From CAYRAV01 sp964422365 (lineage in GTDB: Bacteria; Bacillota; Clostridia; Lachnospirales; Lachnospiraceae), in NCBI GenBank assembly GCA_964422365.1, contig CAYRAV010000094.1, forward strand, positions 1 through 9,364: DNA of 9,364 nt, written 5' to 3'. The notes below the pieces were generated by a model. That model had not been told where the DNA came from. It saw only the letters and a list, made by a program, of their open reading frames with translations, and did no database searches. Positions 1 through 5,158 of this stretch are shown piece after piece (position 1 is the first letter of the stretch; every line of letters begins with the position of its first letter). Both the position numbers and the translations under genes were made by a program.

Positions 1-60
1 CTGAAGGCAGAGCTGAAGGCAGAGCTGAAGGCAGAGCTGAAGGCAGAGCTGAAGGCGAAA
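1..60 (+). repeat. 12-bp tandem repeat (CTGAAGGCAGAG), four perfect units plus a partial fifth
   Basis: Four identical 12-bp units fill 1-48. A fifth begins at 49 and diverges after its first eight bases. The repeat begins at the window edge, so the true copy number may be higher. Because the unit is a multiple of three, copy-number change keeps the reading frame and simply adds or removes EGRA blocks in the linker before the C-terminal helices. Confidence 0.97.
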
Positions 61-197
61 AAGAAGGTGAACTCAAGATACTGATTTCGTTAGTAAAGGA
101 CGGCATATTAAGTTTGGATTATGCAGCACAAAAGGCAAATCTTACGACTGAACAATTTTCTGAAGTTATGAATCAGAATGGCTGCAAAGAAGAGTAA
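1..197 (+). CDS. C-terminal end of an Rpn/PD-(D/E)XK nuclease-type protein (5' cut by window edge)
   Basis: The frame starting at base 3 runs open from the window edge to a TAA at 195-197 and encodes about 64 residues. The first part is a four-residue repeat, EGRA, encoded by the 12-bp tandem repeat. It is followed by EGEKEGELKILISLVKDG and then a helical tail ending in NGCKEE. The layout, a charged low-complexity linker followed by a short 'ILxLVxDGxLSLxxAAxxAxLTxEQF' helix pair, matches the tail of the complete Rpn-type gene at 1562-2362, which has a Glu/Gln/Gly linker and then AMRMIADGDLPLEKIALYSG. I infer a paralogue of the same family, whose members carry an N-terminal PD-(D/E)XK nuclease domain (Rpn, recombination-promoting nuclease). 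The catalytic part lies outside the window, so activity cannot be judged. Confidence 0.7.
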   Translation, partial: EGRAEGRAEGRAEGRAEGEKEGELKILISLVKDGILSLDYAAQKANLTTEQFSEVMNQNGCKEE

Positions 198-548
198 TAT
201 TAATATTGAAACTGCTAGACAAGTATCCCGCTTCTTCACTAACTAAATGCAACAGTTTAAACACCAATGTCATTTAGTGAACAGATTCAACCATTGTTAT
301 CTAAATGACATTGATTCAGAAAATATCATTCACAAAATATCAATATTCACTAAAATAGTATGACTGATCATTTTGGCATAAAAACAAAACATACTAGACA
401 TACACCAATTAACAGTAACAACGCATGTCTGGATTGAGAAAAAACATCCCCATAATTTCTTGTATTTTCATATTTTTTCATCCCACTATCGATTCTCAAT
501 ACAACAAAATGAAAAATACAAAAACTTATTAGACAACTTCTCACCATT
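198..548. other. Intergenic stretch without a convincing gene
   Basis: This AT-rich stretch separates the convergent 3' ends of the Rpn-tail gene and dut. Apart from the hairpin at 265-313 I see no gene I can support. A minus-strand frame encodes a 37-residue peptide with a hydrophobic segment (ALLLLIGVCLVCFVF) ending at 368. It has no credible ribosome binding site at its ATG and no family I recognise, so it is not called. Confidence 0.6.
265..313. repeat. Perfect 13-bp inverted repeat (hairpin) after the Rpn-tail gene
   Basis: CAATGTCATTTAG at 265-277 is exactly complementary to CTAAATGACATTG at 301-313, with a 23-nt spacer that can itself form a small AACA/TGTT stem (280-283 with 295-298). 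It lies 68 bp after the stop of the upstream gene. There is no T-run after either arm, so a classical intrinsic terminator is doubtful. It could be a transcript-stabilising hairpin or the relic of a small mobile element. Confidence 0.75.
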
Positions 549-1001
549 CTATTTCCGCCCGGTAGAACCAAAACCGCCCTCACCTCTTATGGTATCACTC
601 AGGCTTTTCTGTTCCACAAATTCAGCCGTTAAAAATGGTGTAATGACTAGTTGTGCTATTCTTTCTTTTGGTTCTACACCTGCTTCCACATTAGAATGAT
701 TATGAAGTGCCACCATAATTTCTCCACGATAATCTGCATCTACCACTCCCACTTTATTCGCTGGTGCCAAACCTTTTTTCGCTGCCAAACCGCTCCTTGC
801 ATAAATAAGTCCTGCAAATCCCTGTGGTATCTCCATCGCAATTCCTGTTTTAATCAACATAGTTTCTCCTGGTTTGATGATAACATTTTCCTCTAAACAC
901 GCATATAAATCTGCTCCTGCTGCAAATTCACTTCCATACGCAGGAATAATTGCATTTTCATTTAGTTTCTTTATATTTACCTTTGCACTAAGCTGCTGCA
1001 T
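549..1001 (-). CDS. dut: Deoxyuridine 5'-triphosphate nucleotidohydrolase (dUTPase)
   Basis: This 150-residue protein hydrolyses dUTP to dUMP and pyrophosphate in the cytoplasm, which keeps uracil out of DNA and supplies the dTMP precursor. All five motifs of the homotrimeric dUTPase family are visible in order: AGADLYA near residue 28, ARSGLAAK near 68, KVGVVDADYRGEI near 83 with the catalytic aspartate, ERIAQLVI near 112, and the C-terminal glycine-rich arm RGEGGFGSTG near 139 that closes over the substrate. The length is typical. The ATG at 999-1001 follows a GGAGG ribosome binding site (complement of 1011-1015) with a 9-nt spacer. A possible -10 box TATGAT lies at 1022-1027 on the complement, but it would leave almost no leader, so the promoter is uncertain. 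The gene looks intact, unlike most of its neighbours. Confidence 0.97.
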   Translation of the reverse strand: MQQLSAKVNIKKLNENAIIPAYGSEFAAGADLYACLEENVIIKPGETMLIKTGIAMEIPQGFAGLIYARSGLAAKKGLAPANKVGVVDADYRGEIMVALHNHSNVEAGVEPKERIAQLVITPFLTAEFVEQKSLSDTIRGEGGFGSTGRK

Positions 1002-1079
1002 TCTTACATTCCTCCAATTCGATCATATACCATTTTTTCTCTTGTACAAATGTTTTTTCATTTTAACATATACCCTGGA

Positions 1080-1295
1080 TTTTTTCAAGGTGCTGAAAGA
1101 AAGGTTATTATTTTTTTCATCGTATATGGTAATCAAGATGGCTGTTTTTTTATTAATCAACCAAAAGAATTGATGAATGTTGCTGTTTCACGTGCTAAAG
1201 ATTCTTTTCTGGTCTTTGGAGACAGTGGATGTCTGGTTGGTGGAGCAGATGATGCTGCCCCTTTACTAAAAAAAGCTACTAAGCAGACATTTTAA
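1080..1295 (+). pseudogene. C-terminal remnant of an SF1 (DNA2/UvrD-like) helicase
   Basis: The frame ending in TAA at 1293-1295 encodes FFQGAERKVIIFF followed by VYGNQDGCFFINQPKELM and NVAVSRAKDSFLVFGD. FQGAE and NVAVSRAK are the motif V and motif VI signatures of superfamily 1 helicases of the DNA2/Nam7 type (AAA_12-like C-terminal lobe), which couple ATP hydrolysis to nucleic acid unwinding. Motifs I to IV are absent. Upstream of about 1080 the sequence loses similarity and runs into the 5' flank of the divergent dut gene, so the gene has lost its whole N-terminal part by deletion. An ATG at 1050 is in frame, but the residues between it and FFQGAE do not look native. It is probably non-functional. 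Confidence 0.8.
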
Positions 1296-1349
1296 ATATA
1301 AAAGCTTTCAAAATCTAAATCCACATTAACCTTTTATTTTTTTACTTAA

Positions 1350-1500
1350 TTACATCAAAAGGTGCAGCTTGTATGTTTTCATTTCATAGACTCTGCACCT
1401 TTTCATATTGTTTCTCTTACCGAGAAAGGCAAGCAATGCAACAACAAAACTACCAAAGTCAATCAGTAAACCGATTATCCCTATAAAAATGATGAAAATA
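1350..1500 (-). pseudogene. Possible remnant of a small hydrophobic (holin-like/type I toxin-like) protein
   Basis: Read on the minus strand, this stretch encodes FIFIIFIGIIGLLIDFG then SFVVALLAFLGKRNN, a single membrane helix followed by a basic tail, which resembles the small Firmicutes 'putative holin-like toxin' proteins. No ATG is in frame. An ATG with GTT GAC lies just upstream, but one base out of frame. After KRNN the frame runs on through the hairpin terminator to a TAA at 1350-1352, which is not how such toxins normally end. It may be a decayed type I toxin whose 3' end overlapped the terminator. The assignment rests only on composition and a short resemblance. Confidence 0.25.
1357..1403. 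terminator. Bidirectional hairpin terminator
   Basis: AAAAGGTGCAG at 1357-1367 is exactly complementary to CTGCACCTTTT at 1393-1403. An inner TATG/CATA pairing (1372-1375 with 1385-1388) extends the hairpin. The stem ends in A4/T4, so a run of T follows the GC-rich part on either strand. This is the usual form of a factor-independent terminator that works in both directions. On the plus strand it lies downstream of the helicase remnant. Confidence 0.8.
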
Positions 1501-1505
1501 AACCC

Positions 1506-1534
1506 TTGTCAACCATACAGGCACATATTATAAT
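1506..1534 (+). promoter_or_regulatory. Sigma-A/sigma-70 type promoter of the Rpn gene
   Basis: TTGTCA at 1506-1511 (one base off the -35 consensus) and a perfect TATAAT at 1529-1534 are separated by the ideal 17 bp. Transcription should begin near 1541, giving a leader of about 20 nt that contains the GGGAG ribosome binding site at 1550-1554, 7 nt before the ATG. Confidence 0.8.
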
Positions 1535-1561
1535 TGAATAAAAAAAAGTGGGAGCGTTATT

Positions 1562-2362
1562 ATGGAAAAAGCCTTTGAGGAATTGCAAATCAAAGATGAT
1601 TTCATGTTTAGTGTTATCATGAGGAATCCGAAGTTTTGTAAACCATTTTTGGAACGGATACTTGACATAAAGATATCCCATATTGAATATCCTAAGCCAC
1701 AGGAGACAATAGATATTTCCGCAGATGCAAAAAGTGTACGTTTGGATATCTATGTGGAGGATGGGAAAGAAACTGTTTATAATATTGAAATGCAGACCAC
1801 AGAAAAAAGAAATCTTCCCAAAAGAACAAGATATTATCAGGGAATGATAGACTTGAATATTTGGGAAAAAGGGGCTGACTACAAAGATTTGAAACGAAGT
1901 TTTGTTATTTTCGTATGTACTTTTGATTTGTATGGTGAGGGGCGTCATATTTATACTTTTGAAAATCGTTGTATTCAAAACACAGAGTTGGGATTAGGTG
2001 ATGATACAGTAAAGATTATTTTAAATACCAAAGGAACAATGGATGATGTTACTCCAGAAACAAAAAAACTGCTTAATTTTATAGATGGCAAAGAACCAGA
2101 AGATGATTTTACCCGAGAATTGGATAAAGCAGTGCAGTCTGTCAGAAATAATGAGAAATGGAGGTTGGATTATATGACTTTACAAATGCATTATCAAGAA
2201 AAGTATGAACAGGGTTTAGAGCAGGGTATAGAACAGGAAAAAATAGATTCCGCAATGAGAATGATAGCGGATGGAGATTTACCCCTAGAAAAGATTGCAT
2301 TATATTCAGGATTAACATTGGAACAGGTAATTGAATTACAGAACAAATTACAGTTGGTATAG
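1562..2362 (+). CDS. Rpn family recombination-promoting nuclease / PD-(D/E)XK nuclease family putative transposase
   Basis: The 266-residue protein belongs to the Rpn/PDDEXK_2 group of PD-(D/E)XK nucleases. The core shows VRLDIYVEDGKETVYNIEMQ, with D62 and the E76-M-Q78 pair as the catalytic acid and E-x-Q/K positions, followed by the family's RYYQGMID at 90-97. A Glu/Gln/Gly-rich linker (EQGLEQGIEQ, 216-225) and a two-helix tail (AMRMIADGDLPLEKIALYSG onwards) complete it. Known Rpn proteins are DNA endonucleases implicated in recombination and phage defence, and they are encoded with an intragenic antitoxin. Here W199-R200 is encoded as TGG AGG, which creates a Shine-Dalgarno 9 nt before the Met205 codon. 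The gene has its own promoter (1506-1534) and GGGAG ribosome binding site and looks intact. Its tail resembles the fragment at 1-197. Confidence 0.9.
   Translation: MEKAFEELQIKDDFMFSVIMRNPKFCKPFLERILDIKISHIEYPKPQETIDISADAKSVRLDIYVEDGKETVYNIEMQTTEKRNLPKRTRYYQGMIDLNIWEKGADYKDLKRSFVIFVCTFDLYGEGRHIYTFENRCIQNTELGLGDDTVKIILNTKGTMDDVTPETKKLLNFIDGKEPEDDFTRELDKAVQSVRNNEKWRLDYMTLQMHYQEKYEQGLEQGIEQEKIDSAMRMIADGDLPLEKIALYSGLTLEQVIELQNKLQLV
2160..2176 (+). promoter_or_regulatory. Internal Shine-Dalgarno and ATG inside the Rpn gene
   Basis: GGAGG at 2160-2164 stands 9 nt before an in-frame ATG at 2174-2176 (Met205). It is a better match to the anti-SD than the gene's own GGGAG. The site is formed by the codons for Trp-Arg in WRLDYM. 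Confidence 0.55.
2174..2362 (+). CDS. Candidate intragenic Rpn small product (RpnS-like), nested in frame
   Basis: Translation from Met205 of the Rpn gene would give a 62-residue peptide beginning MTLQMHYQEKYEQG and ending NKLQLV. It would consist of only the Glu/Gln/Gly linker and the two C-terminal helices, with no nuclease domain. In E. coli rpn genes a short C-terminal protein (RpnS) made from an internal start is known to bind and block the full-length toxic nuclease (RpnL). The position, size and in-frame arrangement here fit that pattern, and the internal GGAGG site supports it. Whether it is made, and whether it inhibits the long form, is inference. Confidence 0.4.
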   Translation: MTLQMHYQEKYEQGLEQGIEQEKIDSAMRMIADGDLPLEKIALYSGLTLEQVIELQNKLQLV

Positions 2363-2401
2363 GTTTAAAAATCATTCTATACTATTTCCATTACTACAAA
2401 C

Positions 2402-2423
2402 TATGGAAAAAGCCTTTGAGGAA
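2402..2423 (+). repeat. Direct copy of the first 21 coding bases of the Rpn gene (5' stub of a lost paralogue)
   Basis: Bases 2402-2423 repeat 1561-1582 exactly: a T, then ATG and the codons for MEKAFEE. After Glu7 the two copies diverge (ELQIKDD in the gene, EVKYSVS here). The stub has no ribosome binding site and soon runs into the hairpin at 2436. The Rpn gene is thus bracketed by 22-bp direct repeats. The simplest reading is a former tandem paralogue of which only the start remains. Confidence 0.85.
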
Positions 2424-2435
2424 GTCAAATACAGT

Positions 2436-2490
2436 GTAAGCAGGCCAGGCAGTTATTCGTATCTTTATATACGAATAACTGCCTGCTTAC
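2436..2490. terminator. Very stable hairpin, probable transcription terminator
   Basis: AGTTATTCGTAT at 2451-2462 pairs perfectly with ATACGAATAACT at 2469-2480 around a 6-nt loop. The outer GTAAGCAGGC (2436-2445) pairs with GCCTGCTTAC (2481-2490), with a 5-nt bulge CAGGC on the left arm, giving 22 paired bases. The flank on the right is only AGAATTTTAA, so the T-run is weak. It lies between the Rpn gene and the convergent minus-strand fragment ending at 2497 and could stop transcripts from either side. A mobile-element origin is also possible. Confidence 0.6.
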
Positions 2491-2496
2491 AGAATT

Positions 2497-2772
2497 TTAA
2501 AATCCAAATACCTCTTTTCTCAGTTTCTTGTTTGCCAGCAGAGCCATATACCGACGGAAAGTCATGCGTGCTTTGTTATTCTTTTTTTCTATATCCATGA
2601 TATCCCAATATTTTATCAAACGCCGACGTGGTTGTTTACCAAGATAGCATAAACCATCATGTTCATATTCTGGTCCATCAGGAACAAAATTCTTTAAGAA
2701 GTCCAGAAAGTTTTTCTTTATTCTCAAGATGTTCTTATAGCCTTTATCATAAGGCTGGCTTGTTTCTCCAGT
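2497..2772 (-). pseudogene. Unrecognised fragment; N-terminal part resembles an Rpn/YhgA-like protein start
   Basis: The minus-strand frame is open from just after a TAA at 2773-2775 to a stop at 2497-2499, about 91 residues. It reads QPYDKGYKNILRIKKNFLDF, then LKNFVPDGPEYEHDGLCYLG, and ends KKLRKEVFGF. The only possible start within it is a TTG at 2725-2727, with no clear ribosome binding site, and the similarity starts upstream of it. 'YDKGYKNIL..KKNFLDFLKNFV' looks like the beginning of Rpn/YhgA-like putative transposases. The remainder, basic and rich in Arg/Lys, is not a family I recognise and lacks the expected nuclease motifs. It is probably a chimeric or truncated remnant; a small hypothetical protein starting at the TTG cannot be excluded. 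Confidence 0.35.
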
Positions 2773-2820
2773 TTATTTTTCTTTGACACCACTTTAGCAC
2801 TTTTATTTTGATTGGTATAA

Positions 2821-2981
2821 AAATCTACATTTCAAAATGTGGATTTATGGATAACTGCCATTCCATTATGGATAAGCTTATGCATCAATTGTGGACATCT
2901 ACAATACAGATGACCACAATTGATACACAACCTTGCCCACAATTCCATATACGAGGCAGTTACCCACAAGCTCCACATTTT
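2821..2981. repeat. Long imperfect inverted repeat (about 150-160 bp hairpin), MITE-like
   Basis: The arms 2834-2900 and 2908-2981 fold on each other around a 7-nt loop (2901-2907). The inner 20 positions (2881-2900 with 2908-2927) pair at 18. GGCAGTTA (2955-2962) pairs with TAACTGCC (2852-2859), and the outer AAAATGTGGA (2834-2843) pairs exactly with TCCACATTTT (2972-2981). A second, overlapping hairpin uses 2821-2832 against 2835-2846. Short TGTGG(A/G) words recur on both arms, some resembling DnaA boxes (TTACCCACA at 2961-2969). No credible protein is encoded. A non-autonomous mobile element or a structured origin-like sequence are the main options. Confidence 0.75.
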
Positions 2982-3073
2982 CAGCAGCGGCTGAATCTTC
3001 TTTTTATGATTTTATTTCTTAAAACATCACTGTGTATCTTCCATAAAATTGCCAAAAAATCTAACAGCAAGAT

Positions 3074-3480
3074 ATGAGAATATTGATTGATACAAATGTA
3101 ATTCTTGATGTCCTATGTGCAAGAGAGAATTTTCTTGAATCATCCTCAAAAGTATGGAAATATTGCGAAATCAATAAACTGGAAGGATATATTTCTGCAC
3201 TCTCCATTCAAAATATTGTATATATTCTTCGCAAAGAACTAACACCCGAAAAAACGCAGCAAATTATTGAGAAACTTTTTTAATTTTTTCTGTTGCAGAC
3301 TTAAAATGAGATGATTTAAAAAAAGCTGCTTCTATGAGAACTTCTGATTATGAAGATGCTTTACAAATGATTTGTGCTACCCGAATCAAAGCTGACTTTA
3401 TCATTACAAGAAATATCCGTGATTTTATTACCAGTAAAGTTCCTTCCATTAAGCCATCAGAATTACTTGAAAGGATTTGA
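3074..3480 (+). pseudogene. PIN-domain ribonuclease toxin (VapC-like), frameshifted and interrupted
   Basis: The first frame encodes MRILIDTNVILDVLC and continues to IEKLF, where it stops at 3281-3283 after a run of six T. A seventh T would continue the reading as LIFSVADLK, followed by a TGA (3307-3309) and then DDLKKAASMRTSDYEDALQ, ADFIITRNIRDF and a final stop at 3478-3480. Restored, the protein would be about 135 residues, normal for a PIN domain. The acidic residues expected in the metal site are present: D6 in LIDTN, the D/E cluster in TSDYEDA, and D in TRNIRDF. PIN toxins cleave RNA and are usually paired with an upstream antitoxin. The ATG overlaps a TGA (ATGA, 3074-3077) of an upstream frame ending AKKSNSKI, suggesting loss of a translationally coupled antitoxin gene. 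Two independent lesions make it non-functional. Confidence 0.85.
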
Positions 3481-3505
3481 TTTACTATACAAAATCATTC
3501 TATAT

Positions 3506-3766
3506 CATTTACACATTCACTTGCTGGTATCAGTGCCGCCCCATTTGTCATCAAGTGAGTTAGTGCATTATATAAAAGGAAACACATCAAGAAAATTACA
3601 GATGGAATATAAGGAATTGAATAAACAATTCTGGGGACAACATTTGTGGGCAAGGGGATACTTTGTGGCAAGCAGCGGAAATGTAACAGATGAAATAATC
3701 AAAGAGTATATTAAGAATCAAGACATACAGGAGAAGAGTAATTCAGATAATTTTGAAATAGGTTAA
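3506..3766 (+). pseudogene. tnpA: Truncated Y1 transposase (TnpA) of an IS200/IS605 element
   Basis: The frame ending in TAA at 3764-3766 encodes HIHLLVSVPPHLSSSELV, then KGNTSRKLQMEYKELNKQFWG, with WARGYFVASSGNVTDEIIK and EYIKNQ near the end. HIH (codons from 3512) is the HUH metal-binding motif, and the Tyr in KEYIKNQ (codon near 3707) is the catalytic tyrosine position of TnpA, which cuts and rejoins single-stranded DNA at the element's hairpin ends. An in-frame ATG exists upstream at 3374, but it lies in the PIN gene remnant in another frame and gives residues unrelated to TnpA. The protein lacks its N-terminal half and should be inactive. Confidence 0.85.
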
Positions 3767-3808
3767 GAATTAAAAGAAAAAAGATAGCATTTGGTATGCA
3801 CACTTTAG

Positions 3809-3857
3809 GCTGCTTTAGCAGCAAACCGAACCTACCGACTTTAGCCGGTAGTGGTTC
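3809..3857. repeat. Subterminal hairpins of the IS200/IS605 right end
   Basis: GCTGC (3809-3813) pairs with GCAGC (3818-3822) around TTTA. GAACC-TACCG (3828-3837) pairs with CGGTA-(GT)-GGTTC (3846-3857) around an 8-nt loop. Hairpins of this kind are bound by TnpA during single-strand transposition. Confidence 0.7.
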
Positions 3858-3926
3858 AGTTGTAACTTCCAATAAGTAAGAATTATTTAAAACCTTAACT
3901 ACTTATGCTTCTATAATTTCATTGAA

Positions 3927-3970
3927 CATAAATGTTAATGTGTAATATCAAAATTAAAAAAACATTTATG
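3927..3970. repeat. 10-bp inverted repeat at the end of the minus-strand ATPase remnant
   Basis: CATAAATGTT (3927-3936) is exactly complementary to AACATTTATG (3961-3970), with a 24-nt spacer. It overlaps the stop codon of the minus-strand frame (3966-3968). It could serve as a weak terminator for the methylase-ATPase operon, but the stem is AT-rich and no T-run follows it. Confidence 0.4.
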
Positions 3971-5158
3971 GTAATTCAACAATATCTTTGCTATCTTCCA
4001 CATCATGTATTCCCATCATATAGTCATACCCTAGCCTATCAGCTATTAAATTGTATGCAATAATAAAATCATCAATGAATTTTTTTGCAATACTCTCATT
4101 TTGACTATACCAAAAAGCATACATTCTTTCTAAACTACCTAATGTTTCTTCCATATATGCAAACCACTTTTTGTACTCTATAGCTTCGTATTCATTTTCT
4201 GGCCAATCCTTAAAACAAATATCATAAGGCATCCTTATATCACTAACTGTACTCTCAAACTTTGAATAACGTATTGGATCTTTTAATATCTTAAACATTC
4301 CTTCTTCAACATCATCTGGTAAGAAAAGAATATTTGATGTATTATTGTCTACATAGTTTAAATCTATTCTAGTTGCTTTTTTTGCGAATATCCATAAAGA
4401 GTAGCATCTAATTCGTCAATAAGTAAAATACCACCTTTATAATCCTTTTTATATTTCTCTTTCAATCGTTTAAATGATAAAATAGCTAAAATTATTTTTC
4501 CAATATTACTTTCACCCGCAGAATTAGTAAATACATCATGTGTACTATCATTAATTCCAACAAATGTTCGTTTTGAATCGGCTTTCTCCATAGTAGCAAC
4601 CGCATTATTTGATTCCTGAATTGACAATAGTTCTTTATACTTTTTAACAAAATATGTATTTTCTTCATCTGTTAATTCAATATCTATATTCTTTGTTTTA
4701 CCAGTTTCTCCTATTGGAAATAATCGTCCTAAACTCAAATAGTACACTGGTAATTGGACATATCCAGTCCCCTTAGCTTTACTTTTAGCATTCCAAAAAC
4801 GAATATCATTGGGATTTGCTTTTGTTGGACGTCTAATACTTATCATCTTAATCTCATTATCTTTATAGTACTCTCTCTTGTAGAATTTCAGAGTCCAAAT
4901 ATGTTCTCCACAACGATCAAAATTTTCTGATATCTTAAATTTTTCCTTAAATTATGATTTAAAATTGTATCCATCTATAGTCGTACACCCATACATTGGA
5001 TGTCCACTTGAGATAGTAAAAGGTTGTCCTAACATTCCTAATAAAGTAGTTTTTAATGTTGCATTTCTACCTGCAATAGCAGTAATATGTTTTCCAATGT
5101 TAAGTGATAAATTCTCTATTGCTCGAAATTTTTCTACTTCTATACTCTCAATTATCAC
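3966..5158 (-). pseudogene. P-loop AAA/OLD-like ATPase, broken by a stop codon and a frame-breaking join
   Basis: Translation starts at a GTG (5156-5158) overlapping the stop of the upstream methylase, with GAGGGG as ribosome binding site. The frame reads IIESIEVEKFRAIENLSLNI, then GRNATLKTTLLG (Walker A position, with Ala and Leu where glycines are usual), and stops at a TAA (4952-4954) after NFKS, where CAA (Gln) would restore it. The same frame then continues through FKEKFKIS to an ABC-signature-like SAGESNIGKIILAILS and the Walker B GGILLIDELDATLYG, ending at 4364. A second frame, open from about 4385 to 3966, encodes ILFLPDDVEEGMFKILKD and PYDICFKDWPENEYEAIEYK onwards. The region normally following Walker B is missing, so an internal deletion probably joined the two parts. 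The C-terminal piece could instead be the rest of a separate gene. It is likely a nucleotide-powered sensor partner of the methylase, now dead. Confidence 0.75.

Larger units (their letters stand above)
3506..3866 (+). mobile_element. Right half of an IS200/IS605-family insertion sequence
   Basis: The element consists of the 3' part of a Y1 (HUH) transposase gene followed by a subterminal region with two small hairpins typical of an IS200/IS605 right end. The left end and the first roughly 60 residues of the transposase are missing. The right boundary is placed near the TTGTAAC at about 3860-3866, but the exact tip cannot be fixed without a homologous copy. Confidence 0.7.

Noticed and set aside
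1..60. CRISPR array
   Set aside because: The repeat units are contiguous 12-mers without spacers and lie in a coding frame. No other regularly spaced repeats were seen in the window.
1481..1978. A 165-codon minus-strand open frame opposite the Rpn gene
   Set aside because: It is antisense to the well-supported Rpn coding sequence, has no ribosome binding site and resembles nothing known, so it is a shadow frame.
2834..2981. Chromosomal replication origin (DnaA-box cluster)
   Set aside because: Only one word (TTACCCACA) is one base off the consensus. The others deviate more and are explained by the symmetry of the hairpin, and no dnaA, dnaN or rep gene is near.
2808..3077. An 89-codon plus-strand open frame over the long hairpin
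   Set aside because: Its composition is atypical and almost all of it is the inverted repeat. Only the last few codons, which overlap the PIN start as ATGA, may be a genuine remnant.
2368..3504. A 14-base word AAAATCATTCTATA occurring at 2368-2381 and 3491-3504
   Set aside because: It is short, very AT-rich and shows no extension of similarity, so chance is adequate.
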